Shown piece by piece: positions 1-8,496 of a stretch of 64,000 nt of DNA. The position numbers were made by a program, and so were the translations under genes. Under the pieces are notes generated by a model. That model was not told where the DNA came from, ran no database searches, and saw only the letters and a list, made by a program, of their open reading frames with translations. The stretch spans positions 970,501 to 1,034,500 of the forward strand of contig NZ_CP022203.1 of the NCBI RefSeq assembly GCF_002305895.1. The letters run 5' to 3'. This DNA is from Corallococcus macrosporus DSM 14697. GTDB lineage: Bacteria; Myxococcota; Myxococcia; Myxococcales; Myxococcaceae. How positions within the stretch are numbered: the first letter of the stretch is position 1; the number at the start of each line of letters is the position of its first letter.

Positions 1-66
1 ATCCCCATCGACACCATCCGCGGCAGCCTGTCCCGGAGCATGCTGGGGCAGCTCGGCTGGGGCTGA
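1..66 (+). CDS. C-terminal end of an upstream gene (partial)
   Basis: The first 21 codons of the window are open in frame 1 and end in TGA at 64-66; the residues end in MLGQLGWG. The gene begins outside the window. Too little is visible to assign a function. A 45-base gap separates it from the next gene on the same strand, so the two may be co-transcribed. Confidence 0.5.
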   Translation: MPIDTIRGSLSRSMLGQLGWG

Positions 67-111
67 CGGGCGCGAAGTGGAGGCAGGGGGGGCGCCTGAT
101 ACAGTCAGTGA

Positions 112-2508
112 ATGCATCTGACTTGCGCCCGTCCCGCCGTCATCCACGCCGCGTGGGGGCTCGTGCGTCTTCCGGCCCTGCTCCTGCTGCTCGTCCTCCC
201 CTGGAGGGCGGGGGCTGAACCCGCGCTGCGCGTGGCGGGCGCCTCCGCCAGCAACGAGGTGAAGCTGCGGACGGCGTCCGAGGACTTCCGGCACGTGCTG
301 CGCGTGGACCTGCTGAGCGCACCGCAGGCGGCCAGCGACGTGGCCGTGGCTGGCGGCGTGGCGGCCGGCGGCGCGGCGGACGGCGAGCTGCCCGGGGGCG
401 TGACGGTGCTGGTGGACCCGCTCCAGTCCCAGGACGGCGCGCAGGTGGCGCTGCGAGCGGTGGTGCAGGACGCGGAGGCGGGGAGCGCCACGGCGCCCAT
501 CTCCACGCGGCGGCCCATCCACGTCGAGCTGACCGGACGGCTGCCCGTCACGGGAGACTACACGGGCCAGGTGGTGCTGGTGCACGCGGGAGGGCGGGAG
601 ACCACCGCGCTCATCGTCACGCGCCTCCAGGCGGTGCCCACGGTGCAGTTCGTCGCCACCTCGCCCGCGGTGACGTCGGCGGGTTGGGGCTGGAGCTCCA
701 TCGACGCCACCGTGCGGCTGCCGTTCAAGGAGACGGCGGGCGTGGGCGGGTACGTGTCGGTGCCCCAGTTGCTGCAGCTCCAGCGCAAGGCGCCGGACAT
801 GGACTCGGCGCTCATCCAGCCGCGCTTCCAGCGCGTGCGCTTCTCCCTGGAGGGCGGCAAGCCGGATGGTGGCGACCTGGACGTCACGGCGACGGACGGC
901 GGCATCCCCGTGAGCGCGCACGGCAGCGGCGCGTTGCTGGTGCACCTGCAGGGCCTGGAAGGGCCGGGCGAGTACACCGGCAGCGTGCGCCTGGCGGTGC
1001 GCTCGGGCCTGCCGGTGGAGCAGCCCTTCACCTTGTGGGTGGGCTCGCCCTGGCTGTGGGGCGCGTTGCTCATCGCGGCGGGGGCCGTGTCGTCGTTCGG
1101 CGTGCGCCTGTACTCGCAGCGCATCCGGCCGCGCACGCTGCGCTTGCAGCGGGCCATGGAGCTGCACCGCCGGATTCAGGCCCTGGTGAGCGGCCAGGCC
1201 GCGCGGGCGCGCGAGGTGGGGCAGGCGCTGCTGGGGCAGGTGGCGGGGCTCGCGTCGGAGATTCGCCGGCCGGTGCGCGGCATCCGCGTGGGCGACGACG
1301 CGCTGGCCGCGATGGAGCCGCGCATGCGCCTGTACGGCGCGTGGTGTGACGCCTCCCGCAAGCTGGAGGCGCTCCCGCAGGAGCTGCGTCCGCAGCAGGC
1401 GAGCGCGCTCCTGGCCGAGGTGGAGGGCGCGCTGCGCGCCGAGGACACGGCGACGGAGCAGATGGATGGCTCGCTCGCCAGGGTGCGGGAGCTGGACGTG
1501 GACGGCCTGGCGCGCGCGGGGCTGGAGGCGCGGCTCCAGGACATCGACCGGCAGGCGCACACGCTGATGGAGCAGCACGGGGACGACTCCCTGAGCTTCC
1601 GGCTCAAGTACGAGCTGGTGCCCCTGCTGACGAGCGTGCGCCACGAGCTGGCGCGGGGGGCGCTGGAGGCGGGCCGTCACCAGCTCGAGTTCGCCCGCCG
1701 CTCGTACTTCGACATCCTGTGCGAGGAGCTCGCCGCCGCGGTGGCCTCGCGCAACCTGCCGCGCGGCTTCACCGAGGAGGAGTGGGAGGCCCTCTCCCGG
1801 CAGGTGAAGACGCTGCTGGAGCGGGCCCGGGAGCGCGCGAGCACCAGCGTGGATGACGCCGTCCGCATGTACCAGGGCGCGCACGCCGCCTACGTGCGCC
1901 AGCTCATCGTGGAGCTGCGCGGCGCGGTCGACGATGCGCGGCAGGTGAGTGAGTCCGAGGCCCAGACGCAGGCGCTCGACGAGGTGGAGGAGCGGCTGCG
2001 CGAGGCGATGGGGCTGTTGGTGGCGGAGTCGTCACACCTGGCCGCGAGCAAGTACGGCGAGGCGAGGGACCGCTTCGTCGCCGCCAGCCAGTCCCAGCGG
2101 TCCGCGCGGAGCATCCTCCTGGAGTCGCTCGGGCCCGGGGGCGAGGGCGCGGCCCTGCCCGCCACGCCTCCGCCCACCGCGCCCGGCGGCGGCCGCATCC
2201 CCTCCTTGCCGGACGCGCCCTCCGACGCGCTGGCCGCGCTGGGGGACTTCGAGGGCATGCCGCTGCCGTCGCCTCGTCACATGTGGCTGGTGGAGCTGGG
2301 CGTGCTGGCGCTGCTCACCACGGTGGCGGTGGCGCTGGGGCTTCAGCTCCTCAACGTCTTCTCGCCCACGTGGGGCGGCTTCGGCGCGGGCATGACGGCC
2401 TTCCTCTGGGGCTTCGGCCTGCACCAGGTGGGCAACGCCACCTTTGAAGGCATCACCGGGCTGCTGACGCGCGTGGAGCGGCCGGCCACGCCTCCGCCGG
2501 CCGCTTGA
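112..2508 (+). CDS. Large membrane-anchored coiled-coil protein of unknown function
   Basis: The product has 798 residues. A hydrophobic N-terminus (about residues 15-35, ending in RAGAEP) looks like a signal peptide or anchor. About 270 residues of likely extracytoplasmic beta-rich sequence follow, then one membrane helix at about 311-335 (WLWGALLIAAGAV). Next comes a long Glu/Arg/Ala-rich helical region (about 340-680) with coiled-coil character, a Pro/Gly linker, and two closely spaced hydrophobic segments near the C-terminus (about 722-770). The design suggests an extracytoplasmic sensor or adaptor domain linked to a cytoplasmic helical bundle. I do not recognise the family. The ATG at 112 is the first start that keeps the N-terminal hydrophobic segment. 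Codon use is typical of the window. Confidence 0.8.
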   Translation: MHLTCARPAVIHAAWGLVRLPALLLLLVLPWRAGAEPALRVAGASASNEVKLRTASEDFRHVLRVDLLSAPQAASDVAVAGGVAAGGAADGELPGGVTVLVDPLQSQDGAQVALRAVVQDAEAGSATAPISTRRPIHVELTGRLPVTGDYTGQVVLVHAGGRETTALIVTRLQAVPTVQFVATSPAVTSAGWGWSSIDATVRLPFKETAGVGGYVSVPQLLQLQRKAPDMDSALIQPRFQRVRFSLEGGKPDGGDLDVTATDGGIPVSAHGSGALLVHLQGLEGPGEYTGSVRLAVRSGLPVEQPFTLWVGSPWLWGALLIAAGAVSSFGVRLYSQRIRPRTLRLQRAMELHRRIQALVSGQAARAREVGQALLGQVAGLASEIRRPVRGIRVGDDALAAMEPRMRLYGAWCDASRKLEALPQELRPQQASALLAEVEGALRAEDTATEQMDGSLARVRELDVDGLARAGLEARLQDIDRQAHTLMEQHGDDSLSFRLKYELVPLLTSVRHELARGALEAGRHQLEFARRSYFDILCEELAAAVASRNLPRGFTEEEWEALSRQVKTLLERARERASTSVDDAVRMYQGAHAAYVRQLIVELRGAVDDARQVSESEAQTQALDEVEERLREAMGLLVAESSHLAASKYGEARDRFVAASQSQRSARSILLESLGPGGEGAALPATPPPTAPGGGRIPSLPDAPSDALAALGDFEGMPLPSPRHMWLVELGVLALLTTVAVALGLQLLNVFSPTWGGFGAGMTAFLWGFGLHQVGNATFEGITGLLTRVERPATPPPAA

Positions 2509-2817
2509 GCCGCGCGGCCTGGCGCTGCCGAACAGGTTGGGTCACGCCGCGCGTTGGCAAGGCGCGGCGGCCTCCAGATTTTAGCCGCCTGCGAGTCGCC
2601 TGAGGTCAAGGAGGTTGCGGCGCGTGCCTCGGTAATGCGCCTTCGGGCCCTGGCGATTGGGGGAGATGTGCCAGGCGATGCTCGACGCCGACACGCTCGC
2701 GGAGTTGTGCGCGGCCCACACGCGACGGCAAGCGTGGCCGAAGGCGCTGCTGGAGCCGCTTGTCGGCGCTCCCTTCTACACACAATCCAGGACTTGATAA
2801 AGACATCCAGGCTTTGC
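2509..2817. other. Intergenic stretch without a convincing gene
   Basis: The 309 bases between the membrane protein and the convergent SMI1-like gene hold no convincing gene. A 43-codon open stretch at 2666-2797 (+) begins MCQAMLDADTL, ends FYTQSRT and has a purine-rich run just upstream. Its residues look protein-like and could be a relic, but I cannot place it. Confidence 0.4.
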
Positions 2818-3543
2818 CTACCGCGTGATGACGCTCTTCAGCCCCGTTCGTGTCTCGAAATCCTGGGCCAGTCGCTCCATCTCTGCCGAGTCCTCGCAGC
2901 CCAGGATGAATGAGAAGGTGGGCTGCGTCGGATGTCGGTAGAGCAGCAGCGCTGCGTCACCCCGCTCGTACAGCGCGCAGTGCTCGACAGGGGGGAGCCG
3001 CTTGAAGCCCTTCTCCTCGGCCAGTGCAGTCACCACGTCGGCCCGGTAGCGAGCTGCGGCAGCGGCGTCATCCGGTGTCGAGAACTTCCTCCTGAAGGAT
3101 AGTTGTGGCAGGCGAAGCTCCTTGAAGGCTTCGTAGTAGAGGAATTCCTCCAACCCCACGTACTGGGGAGTGCTTGCCTCTGGAGGATTGTTTTCTGCCA
3201 GCACCCTGCGGACGACCATGCAATCGTCGGCTCCATGCGGACTCATGCGATCGAGGAACCAATGTCGACTGAAGAGTCCGTGGTCTCCAGCGAAGTAGAT
3301 GTATCGACTGTTGCTCAACCAAGAGAGGCTGTATGCGCCGAGTGCTCCGTCTATGGACAGGGAGGCTTCGGCGAGTTCAAGGTCGCCGATGCTTGCGCCC
3401 ATCGTTTCAAGGAACTGACGGTAGATACCTGGGAGTGGGCCCGCGTGCTTCTCTAGGACGGCGATGTCAAATCTATCTGCTGGGACAATCTCCTGGGAAA
3501 AGCCAGGGCGATATTCTTCTACGAAGTCGACGAAGCTTTTCAT
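2818..3543 (-). CDS. SMI1/KNR4-like immunity protein
   Basis: The product is about 241 residues from the ATG at 3543 (MKSFVDFVEEYRP). The longer open frame to 3612 would overlap the upstream gene, so the internal start is preferred. The segment PLPGIYRQFLETMGAS near residue 40 and the following LSIDGAL...YFAGDHG are typical of the SMI1/KNR4 (SUKH) fold, a family common as immunity proteins in polymorphic-toxin loci. The gene lies 11 bases after the stop of the DUF4150 toxin gene on the same strand, the usual place for a cognate immunity gene. Because an insertion sequence splits that toxin gene, this gene may now be an orphan and may also have lost part of its upstream transcription. It is visibly more A/T-rich than the core genes, as immunity genes often are. 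Confidence 0.65.
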   Translation of the reverse strand: MKSFVDFVEEYRPGFSQEIVPADRFDIAVLEKHAGPLPGIYRQFLETMGASIGDLELAEASLSIDGALGAYSLSWLSNSRYIYFAGDHGLFSRHWFLDRMSPHGADDCMVVRRVLAENNPPEASTPQYVGLEEFLYYEAFKELRLPQLSFRRKFSTPDDAAAAARYRADVVTALAEEKGFKRLPPVEHCALYERGDAALLLYRHPTQPTFSFILGCEDSAEMERLAQDFETRTGLKSVITR

Positions 3544-3906
3544 TGGGGGCTCTATCAAGGGCACTTTGTTTGGCAGTAGAGGGCAGGGAGTTTGTTTTGA
3601 CACTCCATGCACGAGGGCACGTTGTCGCCATTGCTGAAGACTTGTTCGCGCTCCTCTGGCTCGGAGAGCGTCTTGGTGTCCAGGTCCTCTAGACGAACCT
3701 TGAACTTGACTCTGGGGCCGCGGTCAGGCTTGAGACCCTCGAGTGCTGGGTAGAACAGTCGCTCGATGAGTTGCTTGGGTTTGTGGCCCTCATGGTTTTC
3801 CATGATTTGCTTGGCGGCGCAGTCCCAAATCTTCTGCTCGCTTTCGGGGCCGACTGGTGGACTTGCACACTCAAACCCCACGGACCGCACAGCTTTTTCG
3901 AAGCCC

Positions 3907-3936
3907 GGAGGGGCGGGTCTGGATCCGATCCTGAGC
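3907..3936. repeat. Left target-site duplication and left terminal inverted repeat
   Basis: GGAGGGGC at 3907-3914 is the 8-bp duplication. The terminal repeat (GGGTCTGGATCC...) occupies 3915-3936 and pairs with the right end. Confidence 0.8.
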
Positions 3937-5468
3937 GCTGGGTGAGCTAACAAGCCATCGAGCGGTCGCGAGCCTGTTCATCGGCAAGGTGCGAGCCTTC
4001 GGGTGGGTTATCTCGACGGAGGTGTGCGCGTGTCGAAGGTGATGCTTGAGGTACCCGAGGAAGTCGCGAAGTTGCTCAAAGTCATGGAGGCGAAGCTGCG
4101 GCAGGAGGGCGCGGCGGGGAAAAGCTTCGGGGAAGTGGACCCGGAAGGCGCGTTGAAGGCCATTGATGAGGCGGCCGCGGCGTTGCAGTGCGATGCGAAG
4201 CGGAGGTTGCTTCAAGGCTACGACGTCGACGCCCCCCGTCTCCAACTCGCAGGCCAGCTCCACTCCCGGGTCGGCCGGTACACGGCGACGTACAAGACGC
4301 GGCAAGGGCCTGTCGAAGTAGAGCGAAGCCTCTATCGACAGGTAGGGGTGAGAAACGGGCCCACGGTGGACACCGTCAGCCTGCGCGCTGGGTGCGTGGC
4401 CGATGGGTGGATGCCCGAGGCGGCAGTGCCCATGGCGTACCTGCTGGCCCGGGGGACCTCGAGAGAGGCGGAAGCGACGGCGCGCCAGATGGGCGTGCTG
4501 CCCTACTGCCGAGCCTCGTTCGAGCGGGTGGGGCATGAGGTGGGAGCGCTGTACGGCGGCCAGCGGTCTCGGGTGGAGGTGGTGCTGGCCCAGGAGATGC
4601 GAGTGCCCCGAGGCACCCGCGGCGTGAGCGTCAGCATGGACAGGGTGGCCGTGCCGATGGAGGAGCCGAAGAAGCGGCCGGTGGGCCGCCCTCGCAAGGG
4701 CGCCCCCACGCGCCCGGTGGACGTCGTCTGGCGCATGGCCTACGCCGCCTGCCTCACCTTCCATGATGCCCACGGCGAAGCCCTGGGCACCATCCGCTAC
4801 GGACGGATGCCACGGGGCGAGGCCCGAGAGGTGGCAGAACGCCTGGCCCGCGACGTCCAGGCCCTGGTTTCCAGGCGGCGCGGCCTGTACGTCGCCGTCC
4901 TCACCGACGGTGCCCCTGAGTTGCACGCCTTGCTGGACGAGGCGCTGGCCACCCATGCCCCGGCGGCCAAGAAGCCGGTGCGTCTGGTGGACTTCTGGCA
5001 CCTGATGGAGAAGCTCGGGGCTGCGGCTCGCGTGGTGGCTGGAGAAGAGACGGCCTCCGCGCTGCGTGAGAAATGGAAGCTGTCCCTGCTCAACACGCCC
5101 GGGGCGGCGTGGGCCATTGCCATGGCGTTGCACGCCAGCGGCAAGCGGCATGTCGTCCTCGGTGACGGCAAACCGGTGCACGAGGCCCTCACCTACCTGG
5201 AGAACCACGGCGAGCGAATGCACTATGCCGAGGCGCGCGCACGGGGACTTCCCATTGGCAGCGGCAACGTGGAGGCTACCTGCAAGTCTCTCGTCTCCCT
5301 GCGCATGAAGCGCCCTGGCGCCCGCTGGAGGGAGGCGTCCGGCCAGCACATCCTGGACTTGCGCGCCCTGGTGCTCTCGGAACGGTGGGACGCGGCCATG
5401 AACCTCACGCTTGCGCCGCAGAGGGCCGAGGTACGGCGCGCAGCATGATCAGTATGGGAGCCACACCC
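3915..5468 (+). mobile_element. ISKra4-type insertion sequence, 1554 bp
   Basis: The element is bounded by an imperfect terminal inverted repeat: 17 of 22 positions match, both ends begin with GGGT, and 10 of the first 12 match. It is flanked by a perfect 8-bp direct repeat GGAGGGGC at 3907-3914 and 5469-5476. It holds one transposase gene running to within 20 bases of the right end. Element size, one gene, GGG ends and an 8-bp target duplication fit the ISKra4 family. The perfect target duplication and the intact transposase suggest a recent insertion. Confidence 0.85.
4030..5448 (+). CDS. ISKra4-family transposase
   Basis: The product has 472 residues from the GTG at 4030, which has GGAGGT seven bases upstream; an in-frame GTG at 4003 is possible but lacks a site. 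The family pattern is visible: VSMDRVAVPM (first Asp), AVLTDGAPELHALLDEAL (second Asp region), RLVDFWHLMEKL (Asp-x-x-His) and PIGSGNVEATCKSLVSLRMK (catalytic Glu), followed by the conserved RPGARW and ILDLRAL. It is full length with no stop or frameshift, so it is probably active. A basic segment KKRPVGRPRKGAPTRP sits between the first and second Asp blocks. It catalyses movement of the element that splits the toxin gene. Confidence 0.85.
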   Translation: MSKVMLEVPEEVAKLLKVMEAKLRQEGAAGKSFGEVDPEGALKAIDEAAAALQCDAKRRLLQGYDVDAPRLQLAGQLHSRVGRYTATYKTRQGPVEVERSLYRQVGVRNGPTVDTVSLRAGCVADGWMPEAAVPMAYLLARGTSREAEATARQMGVLPYCRASFERVGHEVGALYGGQRSRVEVVLAQEMRVPRGTRGVSVSMDRVAVPMEEPKKRPVGRPRKGAPTRPVDVVWRMAYAACLTFHDAHGEALGTIRYGRMPRGEAREVAERLARDVQALVSRRRGLYVAVLTDGAPELHALLDEALATHAPAAKKPVRLVDFWHLMEKLGAAARVVAGEETASALREKWKLSLLNTPGAAWAIAMALHASGKRHVVLGDGKPVHEALTYLENHGERMHYAEARARGLPIGSGNVEATCKSLVSLRMKRPGARWREASGQHILDLRALVLSERWDAAMNLTLAPQRAEVRRAA

Positions 5469-5476
5469 GGAGGGGC
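5447..5476. repeat. Right terminal inverted repeat and right target-site duplication
   Basis: The reverse complement of 5447-5468 starts GGGTGTGGCTCC and matches the left end at 17 of 22 positions. The second copy of GGAGGGGC follows at 5469-5476. Confidence 0.8.
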
Positions 5477-6357
5477 TTGGCCTGAGCAGGCCGCGACTTT
5501 CTTGGTGCTGCATATACAGGCCATGGCGCCAATCATGTAGCCCTTGGTGTAGGTTTTCCTTTCGCCACAGAATCTGAGCACGGCGTTCGTCTTGAAGAAG
5601 GAGTCGAGGGCGTCGACCTGCTCTCTGAGGGCCGAGATTTCGATTGGTAGCGTTACCAGTTCCTCGCGCTGCTTCGAGTTTAACCCTCTCCCCATTCTTC
5701 TATTCTCTTCCGTGTTCTTCTCTTCTAGCTGAGCCAGGAGCTTTTCCTTCTGATTCTTTTCCTTGGCGAGTTTGCTGCGCTGGAGGACCTGCTGCTTCTG
5801 GGCGTCGAGCGCTTCTTGGAGCCGCGCGAATAGCTTCGAAATCGTCGTCTGCGTTTCTTCTCCCGCCTCCAGCGGGTGCGTCTTCCCGCAGAGCGGGCAC
5901 GGAATGTCGTCGCCGTAGATGACCGTCATCACGCCTGAGGCCTGGAGGATGCCCGTCATGGTGGCGGCATTCGCAGGGCTGCCGGAGGGGCCGCAGTTGT
6001 TGAGCATGGGGTCGCCCAGCAACTGCACATTCCTCCCCTCGATTTTGACGTTCATAGAGCCGGGGCCGATGAACTTCGTCGGACCGTGGGTGTTGCTGGA
6101 GATGAGCCCACCTCCCGTTCCCTTGCTGGCCATGTCCCCCGTACTGCCGAAGCTGGCGCCAGCGATGGCGACGGGGTGCCCGTTGATGGTGACTGTCTTC
6201 GAGTACCCCTGGGGGGAGTCGCCGCTGTTGCCGATGTTGGGCAAGGGCGTGGGCACGAAGGGGGCCGGCGGGCCCGGCATCTTGCAGACGTTGGGCAGCG
6301 TGGCCGAGGCGATGCCCGAGCTACCCTTGGTGACGGGCGTCCTTGGGGAATTGACTG

Positions 6358-7440
6358 TTACTTTGGCCATGGATTCGCTCCTACTCGACTTCCGGACAGT
6401 GGCTCTTCCAGCAGTGCGGCGGCGCGCAACCCAGCTTCCGAACTGCCCCAGAGTAGCGCACGGGAGCCGCTCGCGTACCGCCGCCGCCAAGCCTGCGCAC
6501 AGAGGGCGAGGTTCAGCGCCCCCGTGGCGGCGCCCACTTCGCCGCAACTGCCCACGGGCGTGTGAATGTCGGAGGCATCGCGGAACGCAGCCCCAAGGCG
6601 CAAGGCGACGAAGCCCCACTCCTCGGAGCGGTAGCGCTCGCCGTTGAGGTCGCTGTGGACGGACGCCACCACCTCCCGCGTGCCGTCCAGTGGCGCGAGC
6701 GCCTCTCCCACGGCGGCCGTCAGCCCCTCGCCCAGGTTGAGGTCATCGGTGTGGATGCGCTTCGTCTCGCGGGCCGTGGCGGAGGCACGCACCATGGCGT
6801 GGGGCACCAATCCCCACCGGCGTGCATGGGGCGCGGCCATCACCGCAACGAAGGCTGCGCCTTCGCTTGGTGCGAAGCCCGTGCGCGTCCCTTCTTCCAG
6901 CCATTGGTTCCGCTCGCGCAGCCAGGCCAGTGTCTGGATGTCATGGTAGCTGTCGACGCCTCCCACAATCACCAGCGGGGCGCGGCTGACACGCGTCACG
7001 GCCTCTCGTAGCCCCTCCAGCGCCGAGGCGTGGCCCGTCAGCCGGGGCTCCACCCGCAGACGTAGGCGCTCACTCCCGAGGGCTGAGAGGGCGGCGACGA
7101 CTCGCGAGGCCTCCGTCGCCCTCCAGCCCGGGCGCTCCTCGGGAAGCCCCACCAGCACCGGTACCTCGATATTCCCCGGGGGCAGGGCGGGCGCCAGCTT
7201 GGAGAGGACTTCTTCCAACGCCGCGGCCCCCAGTGCGGCCATGCGCGCAGCACCGCTCCACTCCTGCGCGTCCAGCAGCCCGTCCCTGGCGATGAAGGAA
7301 TCGGCCTGGCGCCCCAGCTCCGGCACCTGGACGCGCCGCACGCGGCTGATGCCCGCGCGCACCGCCGCCGCGACGCTCTCCGCCGTCGTCCCCACGGGGG
7401 CCCGCGCGCCCGACGCCACGAGTACCGCCTCGACACTCAT
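6358..7440 (-). CDS. Ketoacyl-synthase-like (thiolase fold) protein of a type VI cargo cassette
   Basis: The product has 360 residues. The fold of a beta-ketoacyl synthase is recognisable: MAALGAAALEEVL, APLVIVGGVDSYHD, GFAPSEGAAFVAVM (the GEGA-type motif) and TPVGSCGEVGAATGALNLAL, which sits where synthases carry KS-x-x-GHTxGAAG. The nucleophilic Cys expected before the VIVGG strand reads TGHASALEGL, and the GHT histidine position reads SCGEV, so the usual active-site Cys and His appear to be absent. Its place between a DUF2169 gene and a DUF4150 toxin gene argues for a structural or chaperone role in effector loading, not lipid synthesis. Start ATG 7440 follows the upstream stop by one base, and its end overlaps the toxin start by 13 bases, so the genes are translationally linked. 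Confidence 0.7.
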   Translation of the reverse strand: MSVEAVLVASGARAPVGTTAESVAAAVRAGISRVRRVQVPELGRQADSFIARDGLLDAQEWSGAARMAALGAAALEEVLSKLAPALPPGNIEVPVLVGLPEERPGWRATEASRVVAALSALGSERLRLRVEPRLTGHASALEGLREAVTRVSRAPLVIVGGVDSYHDIQTLAWLRERNQWLEEGTRTGFAPSEGAAFVAVMAAPHARRWGLVPHAMVRASATARETKRIHTDDLNLGEGLTAAVGEALAPLDGTREVVASVHSDLNGERYRSEEWGFVALRLGAAFRDASDIHTPVGSCGEVGAATGALNLALCAQAWRRRYASGSRALLWGSSEAGLRAAALLEEPLSGSRVGANPWPK

Positions 7441-7441
7441 G

Positions 7442-8446
7442 TCAGTCCGTCCTCTCGGTAATGGCCGTGAAGTCGAGGCGGTCGATGTCCCGCGGGCCGA
7501 CTCTCAACCCCGTCTGGAAAACCAGGCGCACCTTCTTCACCTCGGGCTCAATGACGACGGTGCCCAGGGTGGCCTCGTGGAAGCGCCGGACGGCTCCGAA
7601 GTGGGTGGCGAAGCCGAAGCGCAGGCGCGGAAGCAGGAAGTGGAGCGTGCCCTTCGGCGAGAGGTGCACCAGGACCACCTTTTCTCCGCCCACGAGACGG
7701 CGTGAGGGCCGCTGGTCAGCGGGTGCGCAGAGGGCGAAGCGCTCGTCGAAGTCTTGCGGAAGCAGCGGGTGTCGCGTCTTCCGCCAGGCCGCGTCGAAGG
7801 TGCCTGCCAGCGCAAGGCGGGGCGACCAGTAGCTGGCGATAGGGCCAAACCCGGCCGGCCCCGATTCCGCTGGGTTTCCCCGCAGGTATTCGATGCGGTG
7901 CGCGGGCTGGTCCACCAGGTGCGCCTCGCGGCTGGCCACTCCGCGGCCCACGGGGTTGCGTAAGTCGCTGACGTGCTTGCGCGCGTCCGCGTCGCGCGTG
8001 TCGGTGCCGCCCCAGGCCCACTCGTAGAGAATGGGCTGGGAGACGAAGGGCTTAGGGGACGAGGGCTTCAGGCCCGCCAGGCCGCGCGTGTAGAAGCGCT
8101 CCCCGTGCACCACGAGCATTTTGTCCACGTCGTGGATGCGGACTGCCACCTCGACGCTGGGCGCGGGCCGTCCACCGGGCGCATGGGCGCACGCGTTGAG
8201 GAGAACGTCGGTGTGGGGCTTGGGAGCGCCGAGCTCGGCCTCGTAGCGCAGGCTGGAGTGTCCAGGCTCGGCCCAGTAGACGGGCTCGGGCAGTGGAGGC
8301 TCCTGCTCATCGGCAGGGCGGAGGTCGCCCGCGTCGTCGACGTTGAAGGTCGCCTTGAGTGCGATGACCCAGAGGTGGTGACCGTCCTTGTCGCGAACCC
8401 ACGTCCGCTCGGCCGCATACGGTGTCTTGTTCTGAAGTGCCCACAT
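7442..8446 (-). CDS. DUF2169-domain protein, type VI effector accessory
   Basis: The product has 334 residues from the ATG at 8446 (MWALQNKTPYAAERTWVRDKDG). The start WxLxNxTPFAAER..D.dG and the following HLWVIALKATFNVDDAG are characteristic of DUF2169, as are YWAEPGHSSLRYEAEL and LYEWAWGGTDTRD. DUF2169 proteins are encoded next to PAAR-like or VgrG effectors of type VI secretion systems and are thought to help load them. The open frame continues upstream but that part is poorly conserved in style and overlaps the next gene. It lies 50 bases after the TIGR02270 gene and one base before the ketoacyl-synthase-like gene. Confidence 0.8.
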   Translation of the reverse strand: MWALQNKTPYAAERTWVRDKDGHHLWVIALKATFNVDDAGDLRPADEQEPPLPEPVYWAEPGHSSLRYEAELGAPKPHTDVLLNACAHAPGGRPAPSVEVAVRIHDVDKMLVVHGERFYTRGLAGLKPSSPKPFVSQPILYEWAWGGTDTRDADARKHVSDLRNPVGRGVASREAHLVDQPAHRIEYLRGNPAESGPAGFGPIASYWSPRLALAGTFDAAWRKTRHPLLPQDFDERFALCAPADQRPSRRLVGGEKVVLVHLSPKGTLHFLLPRLRFGFATHFGAVRRFHEATLGTVVIEPEVKKVRLVFQTGLRVGPRDIDRLDFTAITERTD

Positions 8447-8496
8447 GGTTGGTGACGAGGTGTGCCCTTGGAAGGAGAGCGGCTCGGGGCCCGCCC

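Larger units (their letters stand above)
3555..6370 (-). pseudogene. PAAR-like DUF4150 toxin gene interrupted by an insertion sequence
   Basis: The 5' part (6370 down to 5469) begins MAKVTVNSPRTPVTKGSS and carries a DUF4150/PAAR-like tip domain of about 180 residues (LPNVCKMPGPPAPFVPTPLPNIG, GPGSMNVKIEGRNV, PMLNNCGPS). A charged helical linker and the start of a C-terminal domain follow. The 3' part (3906 down to 3555) carries the rest, including WDCAAKQIMENHEG and PSCMECQ. A 1554-bp insertion sequence lies between them. Deleting it with one copy of the 8-bp repeat joins the parts in frame as CSGQAPPGFEKAV, giving a 417-residue protein. The family pattern is an N-terminal spike tip with a C-terminal effector. 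The start overlaps the end of the upstream gene by 13 bases. The current product ends a few residues inside the element, so the effector domain is lost. Confidence 0.8.

Noticed and set aside
6358-7440. Assignment of the cassette protein as a fatty-acid synthase enzyme
   Set aside because: The catalytic Cys and His positions look lost and no acyl carrier protein or other lipid genes are nearby.
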